A program made the position numbers and the translations under genes. Of a stretch of 14,561 nucleotides of DNA, positions 13,827 through 14,561 are shown piece after piece; positions within the stretch are counted from its first letter, which is position 1; each line of letters opens with the position of its first letter. The DNA is from Acidobacterium sp. (lineage in GTDB: Bacteria; Acidobacteriota; Terriglobia; Terriglobales; Acidobacteriaceae): assembly GCA_003152595.1 (NCBI GenBank), contig PMAM01000125.1, positions 1-14,561 of the forward strand, written 5' to 3'. The notes beneath the pieces were generated by a model that had not been told where the DNA came from, searched no databases, and saw only the letters and a program-made list of their open reading frames with translations.

Positions 13827-14561
13827 ATGGCGACAGCAGGCCTGAATCGAATGATGCTGTGGGGCGACTTTGAAGGCCGCAAACTCGAAGACCGCTGGCT
13901 GCTGGGGCGGCTGGTGCGTCCGGAGGGCCGGCGCGCGTGGTTCGAGGCGATTGGGCCGGACGGGATGCCGGTGATGCTGAGCATCACGGAGGCGCTGAAC
14001 GATGAGGACGATCTCATCGAGAGATTGCGCGCGGCGGAGAAGATCCACCACCCGAATGTGGTCGCGATTCGGGAATCGGCGGTCTCGCACCTGGATGACG
14101 TGCCGGTAGTCGTCGCCGAGATGGAGCTGACCGACGAGAACCTTTCAGATGTGCTGCGCGACCGCGTGCTGACGCCAGCCGAAGGCCGGCAGGTTCTGGA
14201 TGCGATGCTGGCGGCGCTGGGAGCAATGCACGCGCACGGCCTGGTGCACAAGCATGTGGAGGCAGCCAGCGTAGTAGCGATTGGCGAGACGATCAAACTG
14301 CGGAGCGATTGTCTGCAGATGGTGGGATCCGGATTCGGAACGGCTGCGGCGGACGATGTTCGCTGGGCGGCGCGGGTGGTGGCACATGCGGTGACGGGAC
14401 GCTTCCCGGCGAACGAGAACGACCCGGTGCTGCAGTTGCTGCCCGAGTCGATGGCGCGCGCGGTGCGGCGGGCGCTGAGCGGAATTGCCGGCGCGACGGA
14501 AGTAGCCGCGCTGGCCGGAACGCGGCTGGAGATCGCGCGCGATGCGACGCGGATCGAGCCG
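13827..14561 (+). CDS. Protein-kinase-like protein lacking catalytic residues (pseudokinase), 3' end outside window
   Basis: The frame is open from the ATG at 13827 to the window edge; 245 residues are seen. The layout follows bacterial Ser/Thr kinases: an N-lobe with ERLRAAEKIHHPNVVAIRES (65-84, like the helix C/HPNIV region), a hinge EMELTDENLSDVL (98-110) and a C-lobe with the helix-E/catalytic-loop segment AMHAHGLVHKHVEAASVVAI (133-152) and a helix-F-like DVRWAARVVAHAVTGRFP. Catalytic residues are missing. The glycine loop is GRLVRPEG, the VAIK Lys is S52, the HRD-x-K-P-x-N loop reads HKHVEAAS (H141-S148), so Asp, Lys and Asn are all changed, and DFG reads SDC (160-162). It should bind partners, not phosphorylate. 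The C-terminus, where a membrane or sensor part may lie, is unseen. It is divergent from the zinc-ribbon/pseudo-hydrolase pair. Confidence 0.75.
   Translation, partial: MATAGLNRMMLWGDFEGRKLEDRWLLGRLVRPEGRRAWFEAIGPDGMPVMLSITEALNDEDDLIERLRAAEKIHHPNVVAIRESAVSHLDDVPVVVAEMELTDENLSDVLRDRVLTPAEGRQVLDAMLAALGAMHAHGLVHKHVEAASVVAIGETIKLRSDCLQMVGSGFGTAAADDVRWAARVVAHAVTGRFPANENDPVLQLLPESMARAVRRALSGIAGATEVAALAGTRLEIARDATRIEP

Noticed and set aside
13676..13873. A 65-aa plus-strand frame
   Set aside because: It overlaps the start of the kinase-like gene, which has a strong ribosome site and family motifs, and has no signature itself.

Overview
The window is a GC-rich bacterial chromosome segment with no mobile element, phage, CRISPR or RNA gene. 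It most resembles Acidobacteriota (Terriglobia/Acidobacteriaceae). That placement is inferred from the gene types (a tricorn-type S41 protease with N-terminal propellers, Tat-exported GHL6-like glycosidase, FG-GAP lipoprotein-like propeller, small zinc-ribbon proteins), not from a marker-gene comparison. The one universal marker is ribosomal protein S20.

Layout: (1) 1-1286, minus strand: a PilZ protein followed 14 nt later by a LuxR/NarL-type regulator, apparently one operon, with a candidate promoter and two direct repeats 21 bp apart in its upstream region. (2) 1287-2612, minus: a probable ATP-grasp-fold ligase-like protein. (3) 2669-8685, plus: a Tat-exported glycoside-hydrolase-like protein, a 1136-aa tricorn/S41 protease and a 65-aa zinc-ribbon protein, closed by a clear intrinsic terminator. 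(4) 8971-9894, plus: a Tat-exported metallophosphoesterase, convergent with rpsT across a perfect 14-bp hairpin. (5) 9970-11946, minus: rpsT with its own promoter, and an FG-GAP propeller protein followed by an EthD-family protein. (6) 12083-12460, plus: a four-helix membrane protein. (7) 12471-13594, minus: a 56-aa zinc-ribbon protein and a membrane-anchored alpha/beta-hydrolase-fold protein. (8) 13827 to the window end, plus: a protein-kinase-like domain, cut by the edge.

The main surprise is that three proteins of familiar signalling or catalytic folds have lost the residues that define their chemistry. The LuxR receiver domain has Glu at the phosphoacceptor site, the alpha/beta-hydrolase lacks its nucleophile and probably the rest of the triad, and the kinase-like protein lacks the VAIK, HRD and DFG residues. 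The last two lie in adjacent divergent units around a short six-cysteine zinc-ribbon gene, so this right-hand cluster is the best candidate for something undescribed. The exported hydrolases (glycosidase, tricorn protease, phosphoesterase) suggest a heterotrophic soil-type lifestyle that degrades polymers outside the cytoplasm.
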